Source of the DNA: Intestinibacillus sp964580155
Lineage (GTDB): Bacteria > Bacillota > Clostridia > Oscillospirales > Butyricicoccaceae
DNA: 21,191 nt
Direction of reading: 5' to 3'
NCBI GenBank assembly: GCA_964580155.1
Contig: CAZOJP010000037.1
Location: forward strand, 1-21,191
Positions 5,424 through 12,571 of this stretch are shown here, in pieces. Made by a program: the position numbers and the translations under genes. Below the pieces are notes generated by a model. That model was not told the origin of the DNA. It worked only from the letters and a program-made list of their open reading frames with translations, and made no database searches. Position 1 is the first letter of the stretch. Each line of letters starts with the position of its first letter.

Positions 5424-7442
5424 CTAGGCGCCCAAAAACAGCCGCCCGATTTGATAGATGAGCAATGCGGCGCCATAGGCGAGCGCCGTCTGAAAAGCGG
5501 CGGAGCCGAGCGCCCATTTCATGCCGCCCATTTCGCGGCGAATGGTTGCAAATGCCGATATGCACGGCATGTAAAGCAGCGTAAACACCAAAAAGGAATA
5601 GCCGGCAAGCGGTGTGAACGCCTGGCCGATGAGTGTGCCGAGCACGGCGGTGTCGCCGCCTGCGCCGTAGAGCACGCTCATCGTGGACACGACCGCCTCC
5701 TTGGCGACAAGTCCGGTGAGGAGCGAAACCGATGCCTGCCACTGGCCGAAGCCGAGCGGCGCGAAAATCGGCGCAATCACCGTGCCGAATATGCCGAGGA
5801 TGCTGCGCGCGGTGTCCTCCGTCGTGTGCAGGGCAGGGGTGAAGTGCTGCAGCAGCCAGATGACAATGCTCATCAGGAAGATGACCGTGCCTGCCTTTGT
5901 GATGAAGTCGCGCGCCTTGTCCCACATATTGCGCATCGTGCCCTTGAAGGAGGGCAGGCGATAGGGCGGAAGCTCGAGCACAAAACCTGCGGAAACGCCG
6001 CGAAACAGCGTGTGCTTGAGCAGAAATCCCGCAAAAATCGCGACAAGGATGCCCAGAATATACAGGCTGAACGTGACAAGTCCGGCGTGCGCCGGAAAGA
6101 GCGCCGCCGAAAACAACGCATAGACCGGCAGCTTGGCGCCGCACGACATGAAGGGAGTCAGCATGATCGTCATGCGGCGGTCCTTTTCGTTTTCCATGGT
6201 GCGCGCCGCCATGACCGCGGGTGTCGTGCAGCCGAAGCCCATGAGCATGGGCACAAAGCTCTTGCCCGACAGGCCGATGCGGCGCAGCAGCGTATCCATA
6301 ATGAACGCGATGCGCGCGAGATAGCCCGTATCCTCCAGCACGGACAGGAAGAAGAACAAAATGACAATCTGCGGCAAAAAGCTGATGACGCCGCCCACAC
6401 CTGCAAGGACACCGTCGCACAGCAGCCCAATGAGCCAGGGCGCGGCGTGCGCGCCCTCCAGCGCCGCGCGCACCCAGGGCGTGAGCATGCCGCTGAGCAG
6501 CGTTTCCAGACCGTCGGTGAAAAAATTGCCGAGCGGGCCGAACGTCGTCGCGAACATCACAAACATGAGCAGCGCGAAAATGGGCAGCGCAAGCCATTTG
6601 TTGATGATGATGCGGTCGATTTTTTCCGTCATCGTGAGGGGCGGATGCGCGGGATGGCGCACCGCCTGCCCCACCGCGTCCTCGATGTAATCGTAGAGCG
6701 CGTCCGCGAAAATCATCTCGCGGTCGCCGCTGACCCCGTGGCTTGACAGGCCGGACGCGATCGTGTCGATTTCGTGCGCAAGCGCGGATGGCAGGGCGAG
6801 CTGGTCGCGCATGCGCGCATCGCCCTCGAGCAGCTTCGCCGCGTAAAACGGCAGACTTTGGCGGCGCAGCGGCAGCGGTTCGAGCGCGCGTGCGGCCTTG
6901 GTGATGCCTGCGCCGACACCGTGCAGATAGGGCGGCTGCCGCGTGGGCGGCTGCATGTCGCCGGTCAGCAGGTCGAGCAGCGCATCGATGTTTTCGCCCT
7001 TTTTGGCGGAGATGGGCACAACGCGCACACCGAGCAGCCCGGACAGGCGCGCGCAGTCGATTTCGATGCTCTGCGCGCGGCAGTCATCCATAAAGCCGAG
7101 CGCGACGATCATGGGCAGCCCGAGCGCGATGAGCTGCAGGGTGAGGTAGAGGTTGCGCTCGAGATTTGACGCGTCGACGATGTTGAGAATGCCGTCCAGT
7201 TCATCCGACAGCACAAAATCGCGCGCGATGATCTCCTCCTGCGTGTAGGGGGAAAGCGAATAAATGCCGGGCAGATCGACCAGATCGAGCTGCCGCCCCT
7301 TGTGCGTGATGTGTCCGGTTTTGCGGTCCACGGTCACGCCGGGCCAGTTGCCGACGTGCTGGTTGGAGCCGGTCAGGCGGTTGAACAGCGTTGTTTTGCC
7401 GCTGTTTGGGTTGCCGATGATGGCGAGTGTTTTGACTGACAT
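5424..7442 (-). CDS. feoB: Ferrous iron transporter FeoB
   Basis: The membrane permease of the Feo system, importing Fe(II). The 672-residue product has an N-terminal G domain: G1 GNPNSGKT (residues 10-17), the switch region WPGVTVDRKTG, G3 DLPGIYSLSPYTQEE, and G5-like SAKKGENIDALL. A helical linker follows, then the polytopic domain with LPQIVILFFFLSVLEDTGYLAR, the FGCTTPAVMAARTM segment and the second Gate block, MLTPFMSCGAKLPVYALF. The Cys residues of the proposed iron path are present. The oddity is G4: the expected NxxD reads GFMD (ALGFMDDC), so the guanine-contacting Asn is Gly. The start ATG has a GAAGGGA site 8-9 bases upstream. It sits between feoA (24 bases upstream) and the DtxR gene. 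Confidence 0.96.
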   Translation of the reverse strand: MSVKTLAIIGNPNSGKTTLFNRLTGSNQHVGNWPGVTVDRKTGHITHKGRQLDLVDLPGIYSLSPYTQEEIIARDFVLSDELDGILNIVDASNLERNLYLTLQLIALGLPMIVALGFMDDCRAQSIEIDCARLSGLLGVRVVPISAKKGENIDALLDLLTGDMQPPTRQPPYLHGVGAGITKAARALEPLPLRRQSLPFYAAKLLEGDARMRDQLALPSALAHEIDTIASGLSSHGVSGDREMIFADALYDYIEDAVGQAVRHPAHPPLTMTEKIDRIIINKWLALPIFALLMFVMFATTFGPLGNFFTDGLETLLSGMLTPWVRAALEGAHAAPWLIGLLCDGVLAGVGGVISFLPQIVILFFFLSVLEDTGYLARIAFIMDTLLRRIGLSGKSFVPMLMGFGCTTPAVMAARTMENEKDRRMTIMLTPFMSCGAKLPVYALFSAALFPAHAGLVTFSLYILGILVAIFAGFLLKHTLFRGVSAGFVLELPPYRLPSFKGTMRNMWDKARDFITKAGTVIFLMSIVIWLLQHFTPALHTTEDTARSILGIFGTVIAPIFAPLGFGQWQASVSLLTGLVAKEAVVSTMSVLYGAGGDTAVLGTLIGQAFTPLAGYSFLVFTLLYMPCISAFATIRREMGGMKWALGSAAFQTALAYGAALLIYQIGRLFLGA

Positions 7443-7466
7443 GGTCTGTGTCCCTTCGTTTTCACG

Positions 7467-7688
7467 TCACTGCAGACGGATCTTTTTCGCTTCCTCGCGC
7501 CGCAGCGACAGACTGTATCCGCGCACGCGCACCGCGATCGGATCGCCGAACGGCGCGACGCGCTCAAGCGTAATCAGCACGCCGGTTGTGATGCCCATAT
7601 CGAGAAAATGGCGCTTCATCGCGCCCTCTGCGGTGATGCCCGCGACAAAGCCGTGCTCGCCGGGCCGCAGCATATCGAGTGTTTTCAA
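7467..7688 (-). CDS. feoA: FeoA, SH3-like partner of FeoB
   Basis: A cytoplasmic SH3-fold protein of 73 residues needed for FeoB activity. The pattern LDMLRPGEHGFVAGI, MKRHFLDMGITTGVLITLERVAPFGDP, IAVRVRGYSLSLRREEAKKI is typical of FeoA over its whole length. The start is TTG at 7688: AAAGGGG lies eight bases before it, while the first in-frame ATG, five codons later, is too far from any ribosome site. It is the first gene of the feoA-feoB-DtxR operon, just behind an operator-like palindrome. Confidence 0.93.
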   Translation of the reverse strand: MKTLDMLRPGEHGFVAGITAEGAMKRHFLDMGITTGVLITLERVAPFGDPIAVRVRGYSLSLRREEAKKIRLQ

Positions 7689-7710
7689 TCGTAGATCCCC
7701 TTTGCGCAGA

Positions 7711-7728
7711 TGTTAACTTCGGTTAACA
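7711..7728. promoter_or_regulatory. Palindromic operator at the feo promoter
   Basis: A perfect inverted repeat, TGTTAAC-TTCG-GTTAACA. It lies three bases downstream of the -10 box and covers the expected transcription start of feoA, the classical place for a repressor. The DtxR-type protein encoded at the end of the operon is the obvious candidate to bind it; that link is inferred. Confidence 0.65.
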
Positions 7729-7730
7729 AT

Positions 7731-7760
7731 ATTGTATGCCCATTCGAACCCGTTTGTCAA
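7731..7760 (-). promoter_or_regulatory. feo operon promoter
   Basis: TTGACA (7760-7755) and TACAAT (7736-7731) are separated by 18 bases on the minus strand, upstream of feoA. Confidence 0.8.
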
Positions 7761-7824
7761 TCGGGCAGCGGCAAAATAACCGTCAAAAATGTCAACTGCA
7801 CCGCACAGTTTTTGGGACATATGC

Positions 7825-7856
7825 AAAGAAAAGCCGCCGCCCGAAGGCGACGGCTT
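7825..7856 (-). terminator. Terminator of the GntR/ABC operon
   Basis: On the minus strand AAGCCGTCGCC and GGCGGCGGCTT form an 11-bp stem (one wobble pair) around a TTCG tetraloop, followed by TTCTTT. It sits 12 bases after the small membrane protein gene. Confidence 0.88.
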
Positions 7857-7868
7857 GGGTGCGCCGGA

Positions 7869-8045
7869 TCAACCGTATGCGCGGTATTCCCAGTGCGGCT
7901 GCTCGAAAATGGCCTGCAAAACAGGGGTGGGGGAGGGCTGCGCCAGCCGCGCTTGCCGCCAGACATGAAACCGCCATGCGCCGAGCAGCACCAGCACGAG
8001 CAGTGCAACCGCGGCGAGCTCGCTGTCAACTGCGCTGTGTTTCAT
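7869..8045 (-). CDS. Small single-TM hypothetical protein at the end of the ABC operon
   Basis: A 58-residue protein I do not recognise. It starts MKHSAVDSELAAVALLVLVLLGAWRF, giving one transmembrane helix at about residues 10-26. A basic juxtamembrane stretch (HVWRQARLAQ) and a short tail ending EQPHWEYRAYG follow. AGGAGG lies nine bases before the ATG at 8045; the ATG at 8069 and the GTG at 8072 extend the frame upstream but have no site. It follows the permease by 23 bases and precedes the operon terminator, so it is cotranscribed. It may be an accessory subunit of the exporter, but only position supports that. Confidence 0.65.
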   Translation of the reverse strand: MKHSAVDSELAAVALLVLVLLGAWRFHVWRQARLAQPSPTPVLQAIFEQPHWEYRAYG

Positions 8046-8068
8046 CCCATAGCCCCTCCTTTTTTGCA

Positions 8069-10237
8069 TCACTGATCAAAATATTTGGCGAAGACAGCGG
8101 TCGGCACATGATCCGGCCCGTAATAGACCGAGCGGGTGTCGCCGCTTTGGTAGATGACGTTGACCTGATAGCCGCAGTCGCGCAGAGCCGAGGTCTCGGT
8201 GACGAGCAGACGCGGTGCCAGCGTGGCGGGAATGCTGTTTTGCAGCAGCAGCGCGATGTCCGCGGGATCCGTGACGGTGCGGGACTCCGAGCGCGTCATG
8301 TTCGGCTGCTTTTCGGTCGGCGCGGGGATGCCATAGAGCGCCAGCTCAATGCTGCGCACGTTTGCCGCGGAAAGCGGCGCGGGCACCACGTTTGTGTACG
8401 CGCGCAGCAGCGCAAGGGTGCGCGTATAGGACGGATAGATGAAGATGCCTCCGTCATCCGCCTTGCTGACGGCGCGGTAGCGGTGATTGTCATCGTCATA
8501 GATGTAGGTTTCTTCCTCGGAATCCGCATAGCTCAGCAGCTCGATGCGCAGCAGCGGCGCAACCGTGCGCGCCTGCTCCGGTGTCAGGGTGAGCGTTTCC
8601 TCGCGCAGGGTCTTGATGATTTCGCCGATCTGCGCCGCGTCCTCGGTGGCGCCGGCGGCGTTCGTGCGGTGGTCATGCTCCCTGTCGAGCACGACCAGAC
8701 GGTCGCGGCCCGTGGGGGTAAAGGTGTAGATGGGCGCGCGCTTCACCACATATTCCTGCGAGAACGCAATGGTCTCGAGCTTGCCGCGCAGCACATCTTC
8801 CGTGCCCTTGGGCAGCGAAACCCGATACTGGCGCTGCACCTCGCGTCCGCTGCGCAGCAGATAGCGGATGTCGATATTATACGACTGGGCATCGGCCAGC
8901 TCGTCGTCGGACAGAGGCGGCTCGTGCAGATGCGCCACGCCGTAGGACGCAAGGTCAATCGCAGCCTGAATGTTCGCGGGATCGGTCAGATCGGCGCGTC
9001 CGGAGTCCTGTCCGCTTGTGCTGCGCGGCATGTTGAGGATGTTGTAGTCGCTGACCGCGACCGCCGCGACCGCATCCGCGGACGGCACATAGCGGTCAAA
9101 GCCGAACACATCGTGCACCGCGGCCGTGACAAATGCCGCGAAAATCACCGCGAAAACCACGAATGCGCGCGCACGCTTGACGCAGGCGCGGAAGTCGAAG
9201 GCGTAGATGATTTCCATGAGCATGTGGGTGAGCACCGCGCCGAGCGCGAAGCCGAAATACATCCAAAAGCTGTTGACCCACGCGTGGAACAGCAGGCCGA
9301 TCATGACTGCCATCACCGTGACGCACCAGAACTTGAGCGGCGCCTCCAGACCGCGGAAGGCGATGGCGGAGCCTGCGCGTTCACTCGGACGGCGGATAAA
9401 GAGCGCGCGCGCAAGCAGCGTGAGCAGCACAAACGCGAACGCATAGCCGAGCAGCAGGCGCGCGGTATGCGGCGGCGCGACCGAACCGTTCGTGTAGTTG
9501 TAGATGCGCGTGTGGGTCAAAAAGAAGAAGTTCTGAATGACGGGCGACAGGCGAATCGCGAGCAGCTCGCTCACGCGGTTCATGCCGACATGGGTCACAT
9601 AAAACGCACTTTTCAGCCCGTCGATACCGAGCAGCAGCACGGAGGGCGAAAAGAGCGTCCACGCGAGCAGCAGCAGCGAAACGATGGTGTTGCCGCACAA
9701 AACCGTGCACAGCACGCTGAGCGCATAGGTCACCGCGAACAGGACCAGATGGCCGAGCACGCCTACCGCGGGCAGCCCTGTGCCGAGCGCCTCGCCATAG
9801 CCGCTCGCGACCGCCGCAAGCGCCGCCAGACCCCAGCACAGCACATAGGCCGGCACCACGATGATCAGGCCGGACACATAGTTGACGGCGAAGAGCCGCC
9901 CGCGCGACACGGGCAGACTGTGATAAAAATCGGTCTGCTGCCGCGTGTGCAAATAGCGAAACAGCGCCACGCCGCACACGACCGCGAGCATAGTGAGCAC
10001 GATTTTGACCGCGAAGTTGTTCATGCCGAGTATGCCCGAGAGCGAACGGAGCATGGACCGCCTGCGCGCAGTGTCGGTATCGAAATACTCCAGCCGCGCA
10101 TTTTGCACGATCATGGCAACCGGCAGCGGCAGCGCGCACAGAAAGGCGAGTATGCTCAGCGCGAGCGCCCAGATATTGCGGCGCAGTGTATCGCGCACCA
10201 ATCCGCAAAAATCAAAAAATGAGCTTCTTGATGTCAT
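8069..10237 (-). CDS. ABC-2 type transporter permease with large extracytoplasmic C-terminal domain
   Basis: A 722-residue membrane subunit partnered with the ATPase encoded upstream. About ten hydrophobic segments fill residues 20-375, beginning with NIWALALSILAFLCALPLPVAM. The segment FYHSLPVSRGRLFAVNYVSG, between early helices, is typical of clostridial ABC-2 permeases, which keep a conserved SLP-R coupling stretch. After the last helix (ARAFVVFAVIFAAFVTAAVHDVFGF) a soluble region of about 345 residues follows. It has no cysteine-rich or enzymatic motif I can name, and is probably a paired sensor-like domain outside the membrane. The ATG at 10237 has GGAGG nine bases upstream and overlaps the ATPase gene by 26 bases. 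The substrate is unknown; related YtrA-controlled exporters respond to cell-wall antibiotics or envelope stress. Confidence 0.85.
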   Translation of the reverse strand: MTSRSSFFDFCGLVRDTLRRNIWALALSILAFLCALPLPVAMIVQNARLEYFDTDTARRRSMLRSLSGILGMNNFAVKIVLTMLAVVCGVALFRYLHTRQQTDFYHSLPVSRGRLFAVNYVSGLIIVVPAYVLCWGLAALAAVASGYGEALGTGLPAVGVLGHLVLFAVTYALSVLCTVLCGNTIVSLLLLAWTLFSPSVLLLGIDGLKSAFYVTHVGMNRVSELLAIRLSPVIQNFFFLTHTRIYNYTNGSVAPPHTARLLLGYAFAFVLLTLLARALFIRRPSERAGSAIAFRGLEAPLKFWCVTVMAVMIGLLFHAWVNSFWMYFGFALGAVLTHMLMEIIYAFDFRACVKRARAFVVFAVIFAAFVTAAVHDVFGFDRYVPSADAVAAVAVSDYNILNMPRSTSGQDSGRADLTDPANIQAAIDLASYGVAHLHEPPLSDDELADAQSYNIDIRYLLRSGREVQRQYRVSLPKGTEDVLRGKLETIAFSQEYVVKRAPIYTFTPTGRDRLVVLDREHDHRTNAAGATEDAAQIGEIIKTLREETLTLTPEQARTVAPLLRIELLSYADSEEETYIYDDDNHRYRAVSKADDGGIFIYPSYTRTLALLRAYTNVVPAPLSAANVRSIELALYGIPAPTEKQPNMTRSESRTVTDPADIALLLQNSIPATLAPRLLVTETSALRDCGYQVNVIYQSGDTRSVYYGPDHVPTAVFAKYFDQ

Positions 10238-11114
10238 AACCGACCACCTCCGTTTCACTGATAAAGATTTCCTCGAGCGACAGCGGCAGCAGCTCAAAAA
10301 AGACCGGCTGCAGCGCCGCAACACGGTTTTGCAGCGTTTCGCGGTCGCCGCGCGCCGTGATCGTGTAGAGCGAGCCGCGCTGCTCGAAGTGCAGCACCGG
10401 CACATCCGCCCCGAGCATGCTCACATCAAACGGGCGGTCAAAGACGCATTGCAGCTTGTGGATGCCCAGCTTCATATCGTCCAGATCGCGCGAAAACAGG
10501 ATGCCGCCGCGGTGCAGCAGGCCGACATGGTCGCAAATATCCTCCAGCTCGCGCAGGTTGTGGCTCGCGATGATGGGCGTCATGCCGCGCTCGGCAACGT
10601 CCGCCGCGAACAGGCTCTTGACCGCCTGACGCACGACAGGATCCAGACCGTCAAAGGTTTCGTCGCAGAACAGATAGTCCGCGCGCACGCACATTCCGCA
10701 GATGACGGAAACCTGCTTTTTCATGCCCTTGGAAAAGGTGCGGATCTTGCGCCCGCCGTCCAGATCGAAGGCGGCCATCAGGTGGCGGTAGCGCGCGTCG
10801 TCAAACGCGGGATACAGCCGCTTGTAGTAATTTTTCATTTCGTCCGGCGTGCAGTTTGAGAAAAAATACTGCTCGTCGGAAATGTAAAAGCAGCGGCTTT
10901 TGAGTGCGACGTTTTCAAAAACGTCCTGCTCGTCAATCGTGACCCGTCCCTCGTCGGGCCGTAAGATGCCTGCGAGCATGCGCAAAAAGGTCGATTTGCC
11001 CGCGCCGTTCGAGCCGATGAGCCCGAAGACCGAGCCGTCCCGAATGACCGCGTCCACGTGGTCGACCGCGCAGATATCCGCAAAGCGCTTGGTCGCGCCG
11101 GTTGCCTGTATCAT
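10212..11114 (-). CDS. ABC transporter ATP-binding protein, YtrB-like
   Basis: A 300-residue ATPase that powers the permease encoded behind it. It shows Walker A GSNGAGKST (about residues 34-42), the signature TFSKGMKKQ, and Walker B YLFCDETFDGLD, where the usual DEPT is DETF. The H-loop SHNLREL follows. SKGMKKQ in place of LSGGQ is typical of the YtrB/BcrA-like group regulated by GntR proteins of the YtrA subfamily. A C-terminal region of about 90 residues follows the ATPase core. The ATG at 11114 has AGGAGG seven bases upstream and overlaps the GntR gene's stop by four bases (ATGA). Confidence 0.92.
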   Translation of the reverse strand: MIQATGATKRFADICAVDHVDAVIRDGSVFGLIGSNGAGKSTFLRMLAGILRPDEGRVTIDEQDVFENVALKSRCFYISDEQYFFSNCTPDEMKNYYKRLYPAFDDARYRHLMAAFDLDGGRKIRTFSKGMKKQVSVICGMCVRADYLFCDETFDGLDPVVRQAVKSLFAADVAERGMTPIIASHNLRELEDICDHVGLLHRGGILFSRDLDDMKLGIHKLQCVFDRPFDVSMLGADVPVLHFEQRGSLYTITARGDRETLQNRVAALQPVFFELLPLSLEEIFISETEVVGYDIKKLIF

Positions 11115-11488
11115 GCTTTTCCCTCCTTTGTCAAGCGGATGCCGACCCAGCGCGCAAGCGCCGCGTCATCCGCGCCCAGCTCGCGCGCCTGCCGCGCGCA
11201 CTGCTCCATTTCTCCCTGCAGCTCCCCGAGCCGCCTTGCGCGCAGCACATCGCCGTCCGCCGAGACAAAGTTGCCCCGTCCCTTGACCGCGTAGACCACG
11301 CCGCGCTTTTCCAGCTCGCCGTATGCGCGCTGAATGGTGTTCGGATTGATGGACAGCTCCCCCGCAAGCTGGCGCACACTCGGCAGCTGCTCGTCGGGCG
11401 CAAATACGCCGCAAACCGCCATGCGCTCCAATTTGTCGGCCACCTGCTCGTAGAGTGGACGGCTGTCCCGATAATCAATGTCCAGCAT
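11111..11488 (-). CDS. GntR-family transcriptional regulator, YtrA subfamily
   Basis: A 125-residue repressor-type protein. The N-terminal winged helix is clear: RPLYEQVADKLERM, LPSVRQLAGELSINPNTIQRAY, LEKRGVVYAVKGRGNFV. Only about 45 residues follow, the short two-helix dimerisation arm that defines YtrA-type members; there is no ligand-binding UTRA or FCD domain. Such proteins usually repress their own operon, which encodes an ABC exporter, as here. The ATG at 11488 has AGGAGG six bases before it. A 10-bp inverted repeat directly upstream is the probable operator. The inducer cannot be deduced. Confidence 0.92.
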   Translation of the reverse strand: MLDIDYRDSRPLYEQVADKLERMAVCGVFAPDEQLPSVRQLAGELSINPNTIQRAYGELEKRGVVYAVKGRGNFVSADGDVLRARRLGELQGEMEQCARQARELGADDAALARWVGIRLTKEGKA

Positions 11489-11511
11489 GGTGCGCCTCCT
11501 TTCTGTGTATC

Positions 11512-11538
11512 AAGTGCACTATGTGTCTTAGTACACTT
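11512..11538. promoter_or_regulatory. Operator of the GntR/ABC operon
   Basis: AAGTGCACTA (11512-11521) and TAGTACACTT (11529-11538) form an inverted repeat with nine of ten positions matching and a 7-base spacer. It lies just downstream of the operon's -10 box and before the gntR ribosome site. Confidence 0.65.
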
Positions 11539-11540
11539 AT

Positions 11541-11568
11541 AGCATAACAGTTTTTTGACGGCTGTCAA
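11541..11568 (-). promoter_or_regulatory. Promoter of the GntR/ABC operon
   Basis: On the minus strand a perfect TTGACA (11568-11563) is followed after 16 bases by TATGCT (11546-11541). The -10 box is weak, and the operator palindrome begins two bases beyond it. Confidence 0.6.
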
Positions 11569-11588
11569 TAGCGCGTGCGAATATTTTA

Positions 11589-11597
11589 TGTTACAAT
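11589..11597 (+). promoter_or_regulatory. ung promoter, extended -10 type
   Basis: TACAAT at 11592-11597 is preceded by TGT, giving an extended -10 element. No good -35 hexamer is found at the usual distance. The start codon is about 30 bases downstream. Confidence 0.5.
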
Positions 11598-11628
11598 ACA
11601 GTAAAACACACGCAAAGGAGCGACGCGC

Positions 11629-12321
11629 ATGGTGGAGCTGGGAAACGATTGGGATGATTTGCTCAAAGCAGAGTTTGAGAGCGCATATTACGCGCAGATT
11701 CGCGCGTTTTTGGATGAGGAATACCGCGCGCACACGGTTTATCCGCCGCAGGAGGATGTTTTGAACGCGCTGCGCTATACGCCGTATGCCGCAGCCAAGG
11801 TTGTGCTGCTCGGGCAGGACCCGTATCACGGCGCGGGGCAGGCGCACGGTCTGTGCTTTTCCGTGCGGGCGGGCGTGAAGCCGCCGCCGAGCCTGCAAAA
11901 CATCCTGAAGGAGCTGCAGGAGGACGTTTATGTGGAGCGTCCGCCCTCGGGCGAGCTGACCGCGTGGGCAAAGCGCGGCGTGCTGCTGCTCAACACGGTG
12001 CTCACCGTGCGCGAGGGCAAGCCCAACAGCCACAAGGGCATCGGCTGGGCGCGCTTTACCGACGCGATTATAGCCAAGCTCAACGAGCGCGAGGCCCCCA
12101 CGGTTTTTCTGCTGTGGGGTGCAAATGCGCGCGCCAAAAACGCGCTGCTGACAAATCCGAAGCATCTGGTGCTGGAAGCGGCGCACCCCTCGCCGCTGTC
12201 CGCATATCAGGGCTTTTTCGGCTGTCGTCATTTTTCCAAGGCCAATGAATTTCTCTACGCGCACGGTGTCGACCCCATCAACTGGGACCTGGCCGATACG
12301 AGCGACCTTGCGGATGCGTGA
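11629..12321 (+). CDS. ung: Uracil-DNA glycosylase, family 1
   Basis: This enzyme removes uracil from DNA to start base-excision repair. The 230-residue product carries the family-1 motifs: the water-activating loop GQDPYHG with catalytic Asp64 (the E. coli position), PPPSLQNILKEL, LLLNTVLTVREGKPNSHKGIGW with the uracil-contacting Asn122, FLLWGANA, and the minor-groove loop HPSPLSAYQGFFGCRHFS with catalytic His186. No residue appears to be missing. AAAGGAG lies eight bases before the ATG at 11629. It is divergent from the GntR/ABC operon and is followed by its own terminator, so it is monocistronic. Confidence 0.97.
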   Translation: MVELGNDWDDLLKAEFESAYYAQIRAFLDEEYRAHTVYPPQEDVLNALRYTPYAAAKVVLLGQDPYHGAGQAHGLCFSVRAGVKPPPSLQNILKELQEDVYVERPPSGELTAWAKRGVLLLNTVLTVREGKPNSHKGIGWARFTDAIIAKLNEREAPTVFLLWGANARAKNALLTNPKHLVLEAAHPSPLSAYQGFFGCRHFSKANEFLYAHGVDPINWDLADTSDLADA

Positions 12322-12338
12322 GCAGTATACCGGAGCGG

Positions 12339-12365
12339 AAAAGTCGGCGCGCGGCGCCGGCTTTT
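12339..12365. terminator. Terminator after ung
   Basis: AAAAGTCGGCGC and GCGCCGGCTTTT form a 12-bp stem with one wobble pair around a three-base loop, ending in TTTT. The A/T ends allow it to work in both directions. Confidence 0.8.
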
Positions 12366-12509
12366 CTGCGCGTATTCGCTATTTGGGGCGGTTTTGTGGC
12401 GAATTACAGTGATAATTTGCATTTTTCGACAAAAAGACGGAAGAATTGTATGTAATACAGAAAAAAATACAAAAGAGAATAGAACAAGATGAAAATTTCA
12501 GGCGCAGAC

Positions 12510-12538
12510 TTTACAAATAGTAATAAACACGCTATACT
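12510..12538 (+). promoter_or_regulatory. Promoter of the XRE-type regulator
   Basis: TTTACA (12510-12515) and TATACT (12533-12538) are 17 bases apart. The 100 bases before it are markedly AT-rich compared with the surrounding genes. Confidence 0.7.
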
Positions 12539-12571
12539 ATAAAAAGAAGAAAATGACGGAGTTTGACGAAC

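Noticed and set aside
5409..6746. Long plus-strand frame opposite feoB
   Set aside because: Its Arg/His/Glu-rich composition is typical of the reverse frame of GC-rich membrane protein genes; it has no motif or ribosome site.
7736..10222. 828-codon plus-strand frame opposite the ABC permease
   Set aside because: It runs through the feo promoter and an operon terminator and has shadow-like composition; the minus-strand permease has proper membrane helices and start signals.
12400..12510. Second promoter or operator (TCGACA with TATGTA, GTAT-GTA-ATAC) before the XRE gene
   Set aside because: Matches are weak and the region is AT-rich enough to give them by chance; the pair at 12510-12538 is better.
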